The notes: a model not told the origin generated them from the letters alone. A stretch of 64,000 bases of DNA from Accumulibacter sp964420975 (GCA_964420975.1 CAYQVH010000004.1:62001-126000); one strand, 5' to 3'. Shown: positions 1 through 8,902, counted from the first letter of the stretch. Numbers and translations: made by a program.

Positions 1-972
1 GGTGAGTCGCGACGTGCCGGGACTACGTTCCATGCCGATCTTCGGGAAATTCACCGAGTTGGCGATGTTGCCGTTCTCCAGATAGTCCACCAGCTGATCG
101 GCTGCCATCACGGCACAGTTTTCCTCCGATTCCTCGGTGCTGGCGCCAATGTGTGGCATGGCAATGATCTTCGGATGACCGACCAGGGACGGTTCAGGAA
201 AATCGGTGACGTACTTTCCGAGCCGTCCGCTGGCCAGGTAATGGAGAACTGCACGACTATCGACCACGGCGTCACGGGCAAAATTGAGGAGTACGGCGCC
301 AGGTTTGATGCACGCCAGTGTGTCGCCATTGATCAGGTGCCGCGTCGAATCGACGGCCGGGACGTGCAGCGAGACGTAGTCGGAACGTGTCAGCAAGGAC
401 TGCAGATTCTCCATGCGGCCGACTTCGTTTGATAGACGCCAGGCAGCGTCGATCGATAACGCGGGGTCGAATCCGACGACCCGCATTCCCAGCGCCAGCG
501 CGATGTCGGCGACCATTGAGCCAATCGCGCCGAGGCCGATGATGCCGAGCGTCTTGCCGGAGATTTCGCTACCCGCGAAACGCGCTTTCTCCTTTTCAAG
601 CCGCGCCGACATCTCGGTCGCGTCGCTCACACCGTCAAGCGACTGGACAAAGCTCATGCCGTCGACGACGCCACGCGCGCTCAGCAGCATGCCCGCGACG
701 ACGAGTTCCTTGACCGCATTGGCGTTTGCTCCCGGTGTATTGAAGACAACAATCCCCTGTTTTCCGTAGTCTGCGACGGGAACATTGTTTACCCCGGCGC
801 CGGCTCGAGCGACCGCCAGCAAGGTCTCGGGCACTTCAATGCCGTGCAGTTTCTGACTGCGGAGGAGAAAGGCGTCAGGATGCGCGATGTCGCTACCCAC
901 TTCGTAGGCGTCCCGCCGAAAGCGTTCCAGCCCTTTTACAGAAATCTTGTTGTAAGTTCTGACCTTGTACAT
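1..972 (-). CDS. serA: D-3-phosphoglycerate dehydrogenase (partial, 3' end outside window)
   Basis: Oxidises 3-phosphoglycerate to 3-phosphohydroxypyruvate with NAD+, the first step of serine synthesis in the cytoplasm. The minus-strand reading frame opens at ATG 972 (MYKVRTYNKISVKGLERF) and stays open for 324 codons to the window edge. The Rossmann motif appears as TLGIIGLGAIGSMVADIAL, and the C-terminal catalytic part includes MPHIGASTEESEENCAVMA, which carries the active-site histidine and the substrate loop. The ACT or C-terminal tail lies beyond base 1. It sits 46 nt downstream of serC on the same strand, so the two steps are probably co-transcribed. No strong ribosome binding site is visible before this ATG, but the family's usual N-terminus begins exactly here. 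Confidence 0.9.
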   Translation of the reverse strand, partial: MYKVRTYNKISVKGLERFRRDAYEVGSDIAHPDAFLLRSQKLHGIEVPETLLAVARAGAGVNNVPVADYGKQGIVVFNTPGANANAVKELVVAGMLLSARGVVDGMSFVQSLDGVSDATEMSARLEKEKARFAGSEISGKTLGIIGLGAIGSMVADIALALGMRVVGFDPALSIDAAWRLSNEVGRMENLQSLLTRSDYVSLHVPAVDSTRHLINGDTLACIKPGAVLLNFARDAVVDSRAVLHYLASGRLGKYVTDFPEPSLVGHPKIIAMPHIGASTEESEENCAVMAADQLVDYLENGNIANSVNFPKIGMERSPGTSRLT

Positions 973-1018
973 GATGGCGATGACCCGTGTGGGGGGTAAG
1001 TGTGTTTCAGGTGGGGGA

Positions 1019-2134
1019 TCAGGCCGTCACCTGCCGATACGCCCAGGCAAGCCAGGGCATCAGTGCCTGCACGTCGGAGGTATCGACCGTCGCGCCGCAC
1101 CAGATGCGGATACCTGCCGGCGCGTCCTTGTAGGAGCCGATGTCAAAGGCCACCGCTTCCGCTTCGAGCAGCTTTACGAAGCTCTTGACCTGCTCGGCCG
1201 TGAGCTGCAGGCTCAGGCAGACACTGGTGTTGGAACGCGTCGCCGGATCTTTGGCCAAGAACGATATCCACTCGTTACTAGCGACGAATTCCGCGATGAC
1301 GGCCAAGTTGGCCTCGCTGCGGCCAATCGCTGCCGGCACACCGCCGATCGACTCTATCCATTGCAGAGCATCCAGATAGTCGGCGACGCATAACATCGAC
1401 GGCGTGTTGATCGTCTCGCCACGAAAAATTCCTTCGCTCAGCTTGCCGCCCGAGGTAAGACGGAAAACTTTTGGCAGCGGCCAGGGCGGACTGTAAGACT
1501 CAAGGCGGGCGACGGCGCGAGGGCCGAGAATCAGCATCCCGTGCCCGCCTTCGCCGCCAAGCACCTTCTGCCACGAGAAGGTGACGACGTCGAGTTTGTT
1601 CCACGGCAAATCGATCGCGAAAACCGCCGACGTCGCGTCGCAGATGGTGAGGCCGCCCCGGTTTTCCGGGATCCAGTCGCCGTGAGGTACTTTGACCCCC
1701 GACGTCGTACCATTCCACGTAAACACGACGTCACGATCAAAATCGACTTGTGTCAGGTCAACGATCTCCCCGTAGTCCGCCTTCAACACTCTGGCGTCAG
1801 GGAGTTTCAGCTGCTTGACGACGTCGGTTGCCCAGCCGGAACCAAACGACTCCCACGCCAGGACGTCAACGCCGCGTTCTCCCAGCAACGACCAGAGCGA
1901 CATTTCGACCGCTCCGGTGTCGGACCCCGGAACAACGCCGACCCGATAATCGGCAGGCAAACCCAACAAGCGGGCAGTTTCGGAACACGCCAGCGCCAGC
2001 GCCTTCTTGCCCAGCGAAGAACGGTGCGAGCGTCCCAGCGTCGCCAACTGCAGACTGGCTACGTCGTAGCCGGGGCGCTTACGGCAAGGACCCGACGAGA
2101 AACAGGGGTTTCGGGGTTTGACGGTAGGTTGCAT
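1019..2134 (-). CDS. serC: Phosphoserine aminotransferase
   Basis: PLP-dependent transamination of 3-phosphohydroxypyruvate with glutamate to phosphoserine, the second serine-pathway step. The protein has 371 residues. The PLP lysine is K190 in TFSWQKVLGGEGGHG, and the cofactor-ring aspartate is D166 in ICDATSA. The opening (NPCFSSGPCRKRPGYD) and overall pattern match the shorter branch of SerC found in alphaproteobacteria and Methanosarcina rather than the E. coli-type enzyme, which begins differently. That assignment is from memory of the families, not a search. It lies upstream of serA in one transcription unit. A promoter candidate sits about 75 nt upstream of the ATG. Confidence 0.88.
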   Translation of the reverse strand: MQPTVKPRNPCFSSGPCRKRPGYDVASLQLATLGRSHRSSLGKKALALACSETARLLGLPADYRVGVVPGSDTGAVEMSLWSLLGERGVDVLAWESFGSGWATDVVKQLKLPDARVLKADYGEIVDLTQVDFDRDVVFTWNGTTSGVKVPHGDWIPENRGGLTICDATSAVFAIDLPWNKLDVVTFSWQKVLGGEGGHGMLILGPRAVARLESYSPPWPLPKVFRLTSGGKLSEGIFRGETINTPSMLCVADYLDALQWIESIGGVPAAIGRSEANLAVIAEFVASNEWISFLAKDPATRSNTSVCLSLQLTAEQVKSFVKLLEAEAVAFDIGSYKDAPAGIRIWCGATVDTSDVQALMPWLAWAYRQVTA

Positions 2135-2209
2135 ACGGGCCTCGGATTGCGGGAGGGAAGGCAGAATGAGAAACGAGGTCGACCATGGGCGGTGGCCAAA
2201 AGACGAGGA

Positions 2210-2237
2210 ATTGTAGCAGACTGCATTTCTCGTTCAA
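2210..2237 (-). promoter_or_regulatory. Candidate sigma-70 promoter for serC-serA
   Basis: On the minus strand TTGAAC is followed after 16 nt by TACAAT, giving good -35 and -10 matches about 75 nt upstream of the serC start. Inference from consensus only. Confidence 0.4.
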
Positions 2238-2595
2238 ACCAGGAGCCAACACTAGGTCCCTTGTCCAGGGTGCGATTCAAACGGATGTGGAAAGGACCGG
2301 AGAGAGGATCGTTGACCGCCCGCGCACGCGCGTCCAGCCCCGCGCAGAGCGCGCTGACTGCGCGTGACGAAGAGCGCGGAATTCAACGGTGATGTGTCAC
2401 GAATCGACCGTGTTTTTGGCGAAGAAGGCTGCTGCGGTACAACCCTCGCCAAGCGAGCGCGTGGAGAATCAACCCGATCGCAGCGTACCAAAAGACCCGG
2501 GCTGGAGAAACCGACAAAGCGAGAATTCACGCGGACCGCGAGACAGGGGTCAGGTCCGACAGGCTGCTGCTGGGACACGCAAAATACATCAGCTC

Positions 2596-2623
2596 GCCGC
2601 TGTCGGAAAACTCCGACAGCGGC
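2596..2623. repeat. Perfect 12-bp hairpin with AAAC loop
   Basis: GCCGCTGTCGGA (2596-2607) pairs completely with TCCGACAGCGGC (2612-2623) across a 4-nt loop. It lies about 175 nt downstream of the transglutaminase stop on the minus strand. There is no clear T-run after it in either direction, so it could be a factor-dependent or imperfect terminator, or an intergenic repeat unit. Confidence 0.6.
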
Positions 2624-2796
2624 CGTCGGAGACGCCAGAACGGGCGGCTCGGGCGCTTATTCGAGCCGCAGCAGGCGCGCGGTCACGGCCGTGAAGCAAG
2701 CGTTTCCTCTTCGCGGCGTCGCCTTGATCGCGGCGACGCGGTCCGTCGGCCCGCCAAGGCGCAGGCAGGCACGAGCCCGGCACGCGATCGCACTTC

Positions 2797-3897
2797 TCAA
2801 ACCGTGATCTCGCGCGCCGAAATCCGGTAGCGAAAAGTATCGGGATCGAGGCTGTCGAAGCGGCCGTTCGGGCCCTCGCCCTGCGGATACATGAAGAACG
2901 GAATCCGCGGTCCACTCGAACCCGGCAGCGCGAGGTCGTGGGCGACGTTATAGGCGAGCCAGTTCATTTCCCAGGCGCCGAACAGCCGTTCGCGGACGGC
3001 GACGACGGTGTCGTCGGCGAGCGTCAGCCCCGGTTTCTCCTCGAGCACGACCTTGCGCACGTCGGCGGGATCGACCGGCACCCAGCCGAAGCCGGCCAGC
3101 CAGACCTCGGCGCGGCAGTGCTGTGCTTTGCTGATGTCGTCGCGCTTGCCCAGGCTGCGGTAGCCGAAGCGCGAGTCGGCGACGCGGATGCCATACACGT
3201 CGCGCGCCGGCAGGCCGACGGCGCGCGCCAGACCGACGTAAAGCGCGTTGAGGTCGGCACATTTGCCGGTCAGGTCGCCGCTTTCGAGCATGGCGCGAAT
3301 GTCGCCGACGCCGCAGCCGCGCGTTTTCGGGTTGCGCGCCGTGTGGTCGACGATCCACTGGTAGATCGCCTGCGCCCGTTCGAGGTCGCCAGGCTGGCCG
3401 CGCGTGATCTCGAGCGCGGTCTTGCGGACAATGCCGCCGGTGGGCAGCAGCTCGGTCGCCTGCGTGAACAGCTTGCGCGAGGCGGCATCGAGCGGCGGCA
3501 CCGACGCCGGACGCTGCAGGTCGACGGCCCGGTCGCGTGCCGCGAAGCGGCTCGTCACCTCGACCCATGGTGCGGCTTCGCCGGCGTCCCAGGCCGCGGC
3601 GAGCATTTGACTGCCGTACGCCGGTTCGCGCACGACCTGCAAGTTCGGCGCGTTGCCGTGCCACAAATTGCCAAGCGGCCTGATCCACGCCGCCTCCGCT
3701 AGTGAAGGCAGCGGCAGCCAGACGCGGGTCGTGCCGCTGGTCGCGGTCAGCTCGGCGCGGGTGGTGACGTCGAACACGCGCCAGCCGTGATCCGGCGATG
3801 GGCGGAACCCGGCAGCACCGGCCAGCGCCGGTCGCCAGCCCGAGGCAACTCCGGCGGTCAGCAGGGTGGCGGCAGTGAGGAATCGACGGCGATCCAT
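2797..3897 (-). CDS. Tat-exported transglutaminase-like cysteine protease/amidase
   Basis: A 366-residue protein of the transglutaminase-like superfamily. The N-terminus MDRRRFLTAATLLTAGVASG has a twin-arginine-type RRxFL signal and a hydrophobic stretch ending near an AxA site, so export by Tat is likely. The core shows the catalytic cysteine in LTGKCADLNALYVGLAR, the histidine in KAQHCRAEVWLAG and the aspartate in WVPVDPADV, in the usual Cys-His-Asp order. The substrate is unknown. Members of this family act on peptides or other amide links. It starts 9 nt after the stop of the TlpA-like gene, so the pair forms an operon. A thioredoxin-like partner could keep the active cysteine reduced in the periplasm (inference). 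Confidence 0.82.
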   Translation of the reverse strand: MDRRRFLTAATLLTAGVASGWRPALAGAAGFRPSPDHGWRVFDVTTRAELTATSGTTRVWLPLPSLAEAAWIRPLGNLWHGNAPNLQVVREPAYGSQMLAAAWDAGEAAPWVEVTSRFAARDRAVDLQRPASVPPLDAASRKLFTQATELLPTGGIVRKTALEITRGQPGDLERAQAIYQWIVDHTARNPKTRGCGVGDIRAMLESGDLTGKCADLNALYVGLARAVGLPARDVYGIRVADSRFGYRSLGKRDDISKAQHCRAEVWLAGFGWVPVDPADVRKVVLEEKPGLTLADDTVVAVRERLFGAWEMNWLAYNVAHDLALPGSSGPRIPFFMYPQGEGPNGRFDSLDPDTFRYRISAREITV

Positions 3898-3906
3898 ACA
3901 AGTCTC

Positions 3907-4452
3907 CTATTTGAGGGGTTTGAGCAACGCCTGCAGCTGTCGGTCGACGGCCGGCGATTGCCAATCGACCAGCCCCTGTGCGCGCAGCCGCAGACGGTGG
4001 CGCCGATCAAGGACGAGCGTGCCCGGAAGCACACGAACGCCCCAGGCACGGCTGATCGTCTGGGTGCGGTCTTCGAGAAGCGGCAGGTGCAGATCGAGAT
4101 CGGCGAGGAAGCGTCGGGCGTCGGCGATCCGGTCGGCAACGGCGACCGTGGCGACGAGCAACCCGTGCTCGCGATAGCGCTCGCTCAGCGCCTGCAGTTC
4201 TGGCATCTCGTCACGACACGGGGGACACCACGAGGCCCAGAAGTTGATCAGCAACGCGCGGCCGCGATGGGCCGCGAGCCACTCGCTGAAGGGCGGCTCC
4301 ACCACCGGCGGCAAGCGCTCGCCGCGAACCGCCCGCAGTTCGCCAGCGCGTGCCGTCAACGGCTGGGCAAACGCCAGCAGACAGGCGCCGAACAGGCGAA
4401 CCGCGAGCAAACGCCGTCGCCTGCTGGGCAGGGGCGTAGTCGTCAACACCAC
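3907..4452 (-). CDS. TlpA/ResA-like periplasmic thioredoxin
   Basis: A 181-residue thiol-disulfide oxidoreductase. It has a positively charged N-terminus (PLPSRRRR), a hydrophobic signal segment ending near TARAGE, then a thioredoxin fold with the active site NFWASWCPPCRDEMPEL and the cis-proline region GVRVLPGTLVLD. The start is GTG, supported by GGGAG four bases upstream. WCPPC is typical of TlpA/ResA/CcmG-type reductants that act outside the cytoplasm. No cytochrome c maturation genes are nearby. The immediate partner is the exported transglutaminase-like protein downstream, which has a catalytic cysteine. Confidence 0.85.
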   Translation of the reverse strand: MVLTTTPLPSRRRRLLAVRLFGACLLAFAQPLTARAGELRAVRGERLPPVVEPPFSEWLAAHRGRALLINFWASWCPPCRDEMPELQALSERYREHGLLVATVAVADRIADARRFLADLDLHLPLLEDRTQTISRAWGVRVLPGTLVLDRRHRLRLRAQGLVDWQSPAVDRQLQALLKPLK

Positions 4453-4612
4453 TTTCTCCCGATTTCGTGCGAGGCCACGAGGCGGAAGCCCCCGCAGCTG
4501 ACCGTGCGCCGATCAGGCGATCGGCAGCAGACATTGGCGGAACACCGTCCGCCGTAGCGCGGATTGTCGCACAGGTCGCGCCGGCCTGGCGTCGCCGGTC
4601 GCGTTCACCGAC

Positions 4613-6601
4613 CTACGCGTCCTTGCGCGGCGGCAGGAAGAAGTCGCGCGGTTGGCGGACGAGGTGGGCGGCGACGGCCTTGAGCAGCTGACGCCACTGC
4701 GAGTCGGTGACCTGGCGTGAGCGCAAGGCAACGTTGAGCGCGAGCGCGAAGCTGACCGTCAGATTGAGGAAGCCGATCGTGGCCACGCCCAGCAGCGCCC
4801 AGACAAAGATCCAGAGTTCGGGCGCAAAGTCGAGACCGACGAGCGCGATACCGAGAAAGGCGGACGAAAAGGCGACGTGGCGGATGTCGATCGGCAGTCC
4901 AACCAGCAACCCGAACAAGGTCGTGCCGCCGAGCAGGAAGCCGAACAGGAAGTTGCCGGCGAGCGCGCCGAGGTTGTCGCCGACGTAGGCAGCGACCCGA
5001 CGCATGCGCGCTTCGCCAAACAGCCGCCGCGGCCAGTCGAGTTGCAGGATGCGCTCGGGGATGCGGTTGTACGCCGCGTAGTTGTCGTAGTAGCCGCTGA
5101 TCAGACCCGAGATGAACAGCCAGACACCGGCCATCGCCGCATAAAACACGGCGCCGCTGTGCACCAGGCTCTGTTCGGCGAGCAGATGCGTCGACTTGTC
5201 AACGCTCGTGAAATGCTCGCCACTGAGGCCAAGAACGACGAAAGCGATCAGCGCCGCGAGCGGAATGGCGATGCCGACGTTGCCAAGGATGGCGACGAGC
5301 TGGCTGCGGCAGGTGCGGGCAATCAGTCCGGTCAGCGCTTCGAGGTTACCGAGCTTGCCGCCGGCCTCGCTGATGCTGGCGGCAATGGCGTTGGCGGTCA
5401 TCGCCGGCTGCTTGGTGGCGACGGTGCCGTGCAGAATGTGGATCAGGCAGAAGCCGAGCCCGTAATTGAGGCAGAAAGCGATGGCGCCGTTGAGCGGCGC
5501 CATCGTTGCCTTGGCGAGGACGATCTTCAGACACGCCATGCAGGCGATGATGCAGCCGCCGATCATCGCCGAGCGGGCCATGCTTCGGTATTCGTCGCGA
5601 CTCTCGGTGATGTAGTGCTCGCCGTGCTGACTGGCGTTGTCGGTGACGCGCAGCGCGATCAGCTCAGTGTTCTGGCGCCAGTGCCGCAGCAGGTTGTGGC
5701 GCAGGCACTCTTCGCGCACGACTTGAGTGAACAGCCCAACCAACAGCGGATAAATCGATTCGCCGCTACGGTCTTCCTGCAGCCTGGCAAGGATGCCGAC
5801 CAGTTGTTCGCTGCGCCGCAGGAGCTGGCGCAGGCGCTGCAGGTGGAAGGTCAGGCGGATGCTGGTGCCGTTGCGGGCCGCGTTCCGGCGGATGCGCTCG
5901 ATCACTTCCTGACACTGGCTGAAGAGCACGTCGAGGTGCCGGGCGTCGCGCTGTTCGGCGGCGGGCTTGCCCCAGTTCTCGGCGTAAGAGTCGATGTACG
6001 CCATCAGCTCCTGGTTCTGGGCGACGAAGGGGGATTCGTGCGCTTCGAGCGAGGGGTCGCGACGCAACAACTCGGGCTCCATGCCCGCCGCGGCGATCCA
6101 GTACGAGAGAACGCGCAGAGCGTCGATGACTTCGTTGAGGACGGGCGGCAAGGTTTCGCTCGCCGGTAGCTCGTCAAAGCGCAGCGCCTGCAGCAGTTGC
6201 AGCCAGGCGTCCTCGCCGGCACCGACCACCCAGTGGCGGTCGCTTGGGCGGTGGAAGAGCGTGCGCACGACGCTGCGCAGGAGGCCCGGATCCCGAACTT
6301 CCGGGAGCAGAGTGTAACCGATGCGGTGCAGGCTTTCGTGCAGGAAACTGGTGTTCGGCAAGATGCCGCTGGCGGTGTAGAGTTCGAGATGACGGTGCGT
6401 GCGCAGGATGCTGACGAGCACCTCGCGCAGGCCGGCGCGAAAGTCGGCGTGCGTACTCAGGAGGTAGCACAGCGCCTGCAGGTTGCGTCGCGCCGACTCG
6501 GCGTCGCGGGCGTCGGCCGGGCGGATCTCGTCGACCAGCCGTACCAGCAGTTGCGTCTGGTCGGCTTCAGCGTCGAGGAAGCGACTGAGGAGTTGTTCCA
6601 T
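4613..6601 (-). CDS. Gcr-family 'site-specific recombinase' membrane protein
   Basis: A 662-residue protein matching the family annotated as site-specific recombinase Gcr (Pfam SpecificRecomb, by recognition). The first ~370 residues are soluble and helical. The remainder contains several hydrophobic segments (for example SAMIGGCIIACMACLKIVLA and later GNLLFGFLLGG-like stretches), so it is a polytopic membrane protein. No recombinase catalytic signature (Tyr-type RHRY or Ser-type) is visible, so the family name is probably misleading. It is flanked by unrelated genes, with a 160-nt gap before the thioredoxin gene. Function unknown. Confidence 0.75.
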   Translation of the reverse strand: MEQLLSRFLDAEADQTQLLVRLVDEIRPADARDAESARRNLQALCYLLSTHADFRAGLREVLVSILRTHRHLELYTASGILPNTSFLHESLHRIGYTLLPEVRDPGLLRSVVRTLFHRPSDRHWVVGAGEDAWLQLLQALRFDELPASETLPPVLNEVIDALRVLSYWIAAAGMEPELLRRDPSLEAHESPFVAQNQELMAYIDSYAENWGKPAAEQRDARHLDVLFSQCQEVIERIRRNAARNGTSIRLTFHLQRLRQLLRRSEQLVGILARLQEDRSGESIYPLLVGLFTQVVREECLRHNLLRHWRQNTELIALRVTDNASQHGEHYITESRDEYRSMARSAMIGGCIIACMACLKIVLAKATMAPLNGAIAFCLNYGLGFCLIHILHGTVATKQPAMTANAIAASISEAGGKLGNLEALTGLIARTCRSQLVAILGNVGIAIPLAALIAFVVLGLSGEHFTSVDKSTHLLAEQSLVHSGAVFYAAMAGVWLFISGLISGYYDNYAAYNRIPERILQLDWPRRLFGEARMRRVAAYVGDNLGALAGNFLFGFLLGGTTLFGLLVGLPIDIRHVAFSSAFLGIALVGLDFAPELWIFVWALLGVATIGFLNLTVSFALALNVALRSRQVTDSQWRQLLKAVAAHLVRQPRDFFLPPRKDA

Positions 6602-6717
6602 GGCGTTGAGCGTCTTGCAATGGGGTGAGTGGCGGACCCGTCACCCGGCGTCGATTACAATGCCGGAATCTTAACAAAGTCTCGTCCGGGGGACGTCCGC
6701 GTCGCCCGAAACCGCCG

Positions 6718-7494
6718 ATGATCCTCGTTCTCTCGCCCGCCAAGGCGCTCGACTTTCGCCGCCCGGTGGTGTTTGCCGAACACACGCAGCCCGATTTCCT
6801 CGCCCAGTCGCAAGTCCTGATCGAGCGCCTGCGCCCACTGTCGCCGGCGCAGCTGGCCAGCTTGCTCAGAATCAGCGACCCGCTCGCCGTGCTCAACGTA
6901 ACGCGCTACGCCGAGTGGTGCGTGCCGTTTACACCGGCCAACGCCCGTCAAGCGGTGCTGGCGTTCAATGGCGATGTCTACGAAGGACTCGCCGTACGCT
7001 CGTGGTCGGCCGAAGACCTGCGCTTCGCACAGTCACGATTGCGGATTCTGTCCGGACTCTACGGCGTACTGCGTCCGCTCGACCTGATCCAGCCGTACCG
7101 GCTCGGAATGGGAACCCGCCTTGCCAACCCTGGCGGCAAGGACCTCTACGCCTTCTGGGGCGACCGCATCACCGACGCGCTGAGTGGCGCGATCCGCGAG
7201 CAGGCGGCGCGCGTGCTCGTCAACCTCGCCTCCGAGGAGTACTTCAAGTCGGTCAGGACGCAGCAACTACCGGTGCCGGTCGTGCAACCGGTGTTCGAGG
7301 ACTGGAGCGGTGGCCGCTATCGCGTTGTCAGCTTTTTCGCCAAGCGCGCTCGCGGCCTGATGGCGCGTTTCGCCGTCGTCAACCGCTTGCATGAGGCGGA
7401 TGATCTACGCGCCTTTGCCGACGAGGGTTACACCTACGCCGGCGAAGTGTCGAGCGATCGCGTCTGGGTGTTTCGGCGGCGGGTGGCGGGCTGA
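6718..7494 (+). CDS. yaaA: YaaA family peroxide-stress protein
   Basis: A 258-residue member of the YaaA/DUF328 family. E. coli YaaA lowers intracellular free iron during peroxide stress and binds DNA. The start MILVLSPAKALDF is the conserved family N-terminus, so I place it at ATG 6718 rather than at upstream codons in the same frame. Family landmarks include LAFNGDVYEGL, RILSGLYGVLRPLDLI, PYRLGMGTRL and the terminal ADEGYTYAGE. It neighbours an iron-uptake operon and katG, which fits a local iron/oxidative-stress theme, but it is transcribed toward the hemP end and is a separate unit. Confidence 0.92.
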   Translation: MILVLSPAKALDFRRPVVFAEHTQPDFLAQSQVLIERLRPLSPAQLASLLRISDPLAVLNVTRYAEWCVPFTPANARQAVLAFNGDVYEGLAVRSWSAEDLRFAQSRLRILSGLYGVLRPLDLIQPYRLGMGTRLANPGGKDLYAFWGDRITDALSGAIREQAARVLVNLASEEYFKSVRTQQLPVPVVQPVFEDWSGGRYRVVSFFAKRARGLMARFAVVNRLHEADDLRAFADEGYTYAGEVSSDRVWVFRRRVAG

Positions 7495-7581
7495 CGCCGT
7501 CGGGCGAGCCGCAAAGCCATGACACGCTCGGTAAACGCGAGGCAGGGCGGTGCAACGCCAACCGGGGATAGCGGTTCATCG

Positions 7582-7764
7582 CTACTTGGTCAGGATGAGT
7601 TTGTTGTCGCGGGTGATGCGCAGCTGGTACACCTGCCCGGCATGCACGATGCGCAGCGTGTTGCTGCCGCGAAAGATCTCGGGCGAGAAGACGAGCGGCG
7701 GTCCGGGAAGCACCGCAAGGGAACCTGGGACGACGGTAGTCGGCGGTTTAGTGCGACGCGGCAT
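7582..7764 (-). CDS. hemP: Hemin uptake protein HemP
   Basis: A 60-residue small protein. The conserved C-terminal HemP block is visible as SPEIFRGSNTLRI and YQLRITRDNKLILTK. HemP proteins accompany haem/iron uptake operons and are Fur-regulated. Work in Burkholderia describes HemP as a regulator of haem uptake. I choose ATG 7764, which gives the typical length; a longer reading frame begins 13 codons earlier. It overlaps the 3' end of exbD by 17 nt and is the last gene of the tonB-exbB-exbD-hemP transcription unit. Confidence 0.85.
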   Translation of the reverse strand: MPRRTKPPTTVVPGSLAVLPGPPLVFSPEIFRGSNTLRIVHAGQVYQLRITRDNKLILTK

Positions 7765-8182
7765 GGCCTTCTCCAGGACGCGTGACGAAGCGCAGACGGG
7801 CAAGCCCTGCCTTACGAACCGCGCCGAGAGTCCGGGCTACGTGTTCGTATGCGGTGCTTCGATCAGCAGCCAGGTGGAGTTCAGGCGGTGGGGAATGCGC
7901 GGCGGCGTCGCCTAGCCGGATCGCCAGGGAAACGGCGTCAGTCCGTTCTCCGTTCCAGAACAGTTGGCCGTCGGCGCCGAGGGTGATCCTGACGGTCTCC
8001 GGCCGGGAGTCGACGGGAGATGCCGTCGCGCGCGGCAGTTCGATCTTGACCGCCTGATCGAGAAGCGGCGCGGTGACGAGCAGGATGACGAGCAGTACCA
8101 GCATCACGTCGACCAGCGGCGTCGTGTTGATCTCGCTCATGGGTCCGGGTGCAGCGTTGCGGGCAAAGCTCCCGATGCTCAT
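7748..8182 (-). CDS. exbD: TonB-system energy transducer ExbD
   Basis: A 144-residue inner-membrane protein with a short cytoplasmic N-terminus, one transmembrane helix (about 20-42) and a periplasmic domain. The helix carries the protonatable aspartate D25 in INTTPLVDVMLVL, the residue essential for proton-driven function in the ExbD/TolR family. With ExbB it harvests proton motive force for TonB. The gene begins one base inside the exbB stop (TGATG), implying translational coupling. The neighbouring tonB and hemP and the upstream Fur box point to iron or haem transport rather than the Tol system. Confidence 0.9.
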   Translation of the reverse strand: MSIGSFARNAAPGPMSEINTTPLVDVMLVLLVILLVTAPLLDQAVKIELPRATASPVDSRPETVRITLGADGQLFWNGERTDAVSLAIRLGDAAAHSPPPELHLAADRSTAYEHVARTLGAVRKAGLARLRFVTRPGEGHAASH

Positions 8183-8898
8183 CAGCCCACCTCGATCGCG
8201 AGTGGCGTGCGCTGCGGGTAGGTGACGTCCGCCGGCGCGGTCAGCGGACAGCCGACGGTGAGAAAGGCGTGCAGATCGTGGGCGAAGGCGTCGAGATCGG
8301 CGAGCAGGACGCGGTTGGCGCGGGCGAAAGCGTTGTAGGCGAATACCGCCGGCAGTGCTACCGCCAACCCGGCCGCCGTCATCAGCAGGGCCTCGCCTAC
8401 CGGGCCGGCGACTCGCTCCAGAGACGCCTGGCCCGAGAAGCCGATCGCTGCCAGCGCGTGGTAAACGCCCCAGACGGTGCCGAACAGTCCGACGAACGGC
8501 GCCGTCGCGCCGGTGGTGGCAAGCCAGGTCAGCCCGCTTTCGAGATTTGATTGCGTGCGGACGTACTGCTGGCGCAAGGCGCGCTCGATTCGCTCGGAGG
8601 GGTCGAGGCGGGCGGCCAGGTCCGGTGCTTTCTCACACTGTTCGGCACAGCAGGTGGCGTATTCGGCCATCACGCGGAACGGCCCGGAGCCCAGACGATC
8701 AAGCCCCTCCGGATACGCCAGGGCACGCCAGAATCCGCCGACGACGAGCGCGGCACGGCGCAGGCGCCACCCCTCCCAGGTTTTGGCAAGGATGAGATAC
8801 CAGGAAACAACGGACATCAGGAAGAGGATCGCGAGCACCGTGTGGGCAACGCCGTCACCTGTCGTCCACAGGTGTGCCACCGTGTCAAAGGGGTTCAT
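8182..8898 (-). CDS. exbB: TonB-system proton channel subunit ExbB
   Basis: A 238-residue MotA/TolQ/ExbB-family inner-membrane protein. It has an N-terminal helix (VLAILFLMSVVSWYLILAKT), a cytoplasmic loop, and two C-terminal helices containing TGATAPFVGLFGTVWGVYHA and the alanine/proline-rich last helix. It forms the channel with ExbD that energises TonB. I choose ATG 8898 (MNPFDTVAHLW) because AAGGA lies just upstream and the longer open frame has no membrane-protein character. It starts 4 nt after the tonB stop. Confidence 0.92.
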   Translation of the reverse strand: MNPFDTVAHLWTTGDGVAHTVLAILFLMSVVSWYLILAKTWEGWRLRRAALVVGGFWRALAYPEGLDRLGSGPFRVMAEYATCCAEQCEKAPDLAARLDPSERIERALRQQYVRTQSNLESGLTWLATTGATAPFVGLFGTVWGVYHALAAIGFSGQASLERVAGPVGEALLMTAAGLAVALPAVFAYNAFARANRVLLADLDAFAHDLHAFLTVGCPLTAPADVTYPQRTPLAIEVG

Positions 8899-8902
8899 CG
8901 GA

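Larger units (their letters stand above)
2135..2796. other. 662-bp non-coding interval between serC and the transglutaminase gene
   Basis: It holds the serC promoter candidate at its left and a perfect hairpin at 2596-2623. Several open frames cross it on both strands, but they have arginine/proline-rich, low-complexity translations with no family I recognise and no convincing ribosome binding sites. I see no supportable gene. Confidence 0.5.

Noticed and set aside
4877..6169. 430-codon open frame on the plus strand
   Set aside because: It lies wholly antisense to the Gcr-family gene, has no recognisable protein character, and is a GC-rich third-position shadow.
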